Shown here piece by piece: positions 5,259 through 6,252 of a stretch of DNA of 6,252 nucleotides. The first letter of the stretch is position 1. Every line of letters begins with the position of its first letter. Under the pieces are notes generated by a model. The model was not told the DNA's origin. It saw only the letters and a program-made list of their open reading frames with translations, and made no database searches. Source of the DNA: Actinomycetota bacterium (GTDB taxonomy: Bacteria > Actinomycetota > Acidimicrobiia > Spongiisociales > ZC4RG35). The translations under genes and the position numbers were made by a program. The stretch covers positions 1 through 6,252 of the forward strand of contig JAKEHF010000214.1 in NCBI GenBank assembly GCA_022615295.1, given 5' to 3'.

Positions 5259-6084
5259 GCTCCGGCACCCACCGTGTCACGAAATCGGCCTGCTTGTCGG
5301 CGCTACCCGACCACTCCCCGAGCTCACCACCCGCCTGCCAGCCCACCTCGGTGAAGACGATGGGACGATCGACGTGTTCGAGGATCTGGCGGTAGTAGTC
5401 GTCGGGCACCTGCCCGGGGTCGGTGTAGATCAACCCGGGGTAGGTGGTGAAGCCGATCACGTCGGCGTCGGGGAAACGTGCGATCAGCTCCCACTCCGGA
5501 GCGGTGTCGGTCTCACCGAATAGACCCGACTTGAGCCCGCGCAACCGCTCCAACTGAAAGACGGGAAAGACCCTGGTGCCTTCCGAGACAGAGTGGACCG
5601 AGGCGACCAGATCGGGATAGATGTGGGCGAGCCGCTCGAAGTCCTCGGGCGCCTTCTCCCAGAGGAAGGCGTTGATCTCCACTCCCAGACCGAGATACGG
5701 CACCTGGTTGTCGGCGACCCAGTCGGTCACGGCCTCGACGACCTCGTCGAGATCGTCTGGCAGGACCCGTCGGCCGTCGACTGTGGGGAACCCGGTGATC
5801 ACGACCGGCACATATCCAGACACGGCGGCCTGTTCGACGATGAACCCGCCTCCGGCCGACAGGTCCTGCCATGGCCCCGACCAGGCCAAGAGATCGGCGC
5901 CGAGGACAGCGGTCTCGAAGAACTCTTTGAAGCCCTGCTCCGAGACGCTCGGTGGAGACAGGCTGAAGCCGACGAACGGCGGGGTCGTGTCCCAGGTCGT
6001 GGTTGTGGAGCTCACCGGGTCGGAGCAGGCGGCTCCCAGCACGCAGAGCTGGGCCAACAGCATCCGCTTCAGCATCGGGCGCAT
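5122..6084 (-). CDS. Secreted lipoprotein with glycoside hydrolase clan-A-like TIM barrel
   Basis: From the chosen start this is 320 residues. The N-terminus MRPMLKRMLLAQLCVLGAAC is a lipoprotein signal peptide: basic start, hydrophobic core and C20 as lipid anchor (the -3 position is Gly rather than Leu). A Ser/Thr-rich linker (about 21-35) leads to a single barrel domain to the C-terminus. YLGLGVEINAF (130-140) supplies E136 and IVFTEVGWQ (242-250) supplies E246. Their separation (110) and strand-end contexts match acid/base and nucleophile glutamates of clan GH-A enzymes (GH5/GH53-like). DVIGFTTYPGLIYTDP (208-223) and MVIWSFLWDQG (282-292) also fit the later barrel strands. It probably acts on a glycan outside the membrane; the substrate is unknown. 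The ATG at 6084 was preferred over 6177, which would add 31 residues before the signal and run into the upstream gene; 6075 and 6063 are alternatives, none with a clear ribosome site. Confidence 0.82.
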   Translation of the reverse strand: MRPMLKRMLLAQLCVLGAACSDPVSSTTTTWDTTPPFVGFSLSPPSVSEQGFKEFFETAVLGADLLAWSGPWQDLSAGGGFIVEQAAVSGYVPVVITGFPTVDGRRVLPDDLDEVVEAVTDWVADNQVPYLGLGVEINAFLWEKAPEDFERLAHIYPDLVASVHSVSEGTRVFPVFQLERLRGLKSGLFGETDTAPEWELIARFPDADVIGFTTYPGLIYTDPGQVPDDYYRQILEHVDRPIVFTEVGWQAGGELGEWSGSADKQADFVTRWVPELTEIADMVIWSFLWDQGQAAPFETMGLIGEDGERPAWQAWLDLFG

Positions 6085-6149
6085 CCCCGTCGAGGGTATT
6101 CCCCGGCAGGTTCCATATCTTGATCCCGGTCTCACAGCTTCATGTCGGG

Positions 6150-6252
6150 TTACCATCGGCTGGTGCGGGGCCACCACGCCGGCACCGCAGACGTGTAGGC
6201 CTCGTACCGGGACCCGTATCTCTTCCGAAGCGTCGGCTCCTCGTAGGTGCGA
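6150..6252 (-). CDS. C-terminus of an isoprenylcysteine methyltransferase-family protein (5' end cut by window)
   Basis: Reading the minus strand from base 6251 gives 33 residues and a TAA stop (6152-6150); base 6252 belongs to the preceding, cut codon. The peptide RTYEEPTLRKRYGSRYEAY and the following SAVPAWWPR closely match the conserved cytosolic tail of ICMT/phospholipid-methyltransferase (PEMT-like) proteins. In those, an EEP-x-L-x-x-x-(F/Y)-G-x-x-Y-x-x-Y segment ends the SAM-binding domain and a VP-x-(W/F)-x-P-R stretch closes the protein. Such enzymes are small membrane proteins that methylate lipids, quinones or small molecules. Only the tail is visible, so the membrane helices cannot be confirmed. 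The stop lies 65 bases before the lipoprotein ATG on the same strand, so the two genes could be cotranscribed. Confidence 0.65.
   Translation of the reverse strand, partial: RTYEEPTLRKRYGSRYEAYTSAVPAWWPRTSRW

Noticed and set aside
5593..6123. Plus-strand open frame of 176 codons opposite the lipoprotein
   Set aside because: The minus strand has a signal peptide, lipobox and barrel motifs; the plus-strand product shows none and is a shadow.
6085..6149. Possible minus-strand promoter before the lipoprotein gene (AT-rich patch around GATATG)
   Set aside because: The -10-like bases match only half the consensus and no fitting -35 is found at the right distance; readthrough from the upstream gene is equally likely.

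Overview
The window looks like a piece of a GC-rich (roughly two-thirds G+C, estimated by eye) actinobacterial chromosome. The gene set fits: a PadR regulator paired with a permease-prefix membrane protein, an ArsR/SRPBCC/YCII cluster, a TIM-barrel lipoprotein, strong AGGAGG ribosome sites and GTG starts. An uncultured Acidimicrobiia-type lineage is a reasonable guess, but no marker gene is present to prove it. Eight genes were found, two of them cut by the window edges. There are no RNA genes, CRISPR arrays, insertion sequences or long repeats.

Left part (1-1663, minus): a phenol-hydroxylase-type FAD monooxygenase, complete at its N-terminus and running off the left edge. It has no stop inside the window, so a start-to-stop ORF search misses it. 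A 146-base gap (1664-1809) separates it from a divergent plus-strand pair (1810-3494): a PadR-type repressor and, two bases later, an 11-segment membrane protein with a permease-prefix domain. This is a common regulator/membrane-protein pairing.

Middle part (3508-5258): a YCII-family protein (minus) shares a 75-base divergent control region with a plus-strand operon of ArsR regulator, AHSA1-like SRPBCC protein and a second SRPBCC protein. The operon genes overlap by 8 and 11 bases. Recognisable -35/-10 elements face both ways and interlock. A near-perfect dyad (TTTAGT-N4-ACTATA) lies on the -10 of the YCII promoter and a second half-site lies on the -10 of the ArsR promoter, so ArsR plausibly represses both directions.

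Right part (5122-6252, minus): a secreted lipoprotein with a glycoside-hydrolase clan-A-like barrel, whose 3' end overlaps the second SRPBCC gene tail-to-tail by 137 bases, and upstream of it the last 33 codons of what looks like an isoprenylcysteine methyltransferase-family membrane enzyme.

No clearly new defence or mobile system is visible. The items most worth a second look are the interlocked ArsR control region, the antisense tail of the second SRPBCC protein, and the unclassified glycosidase-like lipoprotein.
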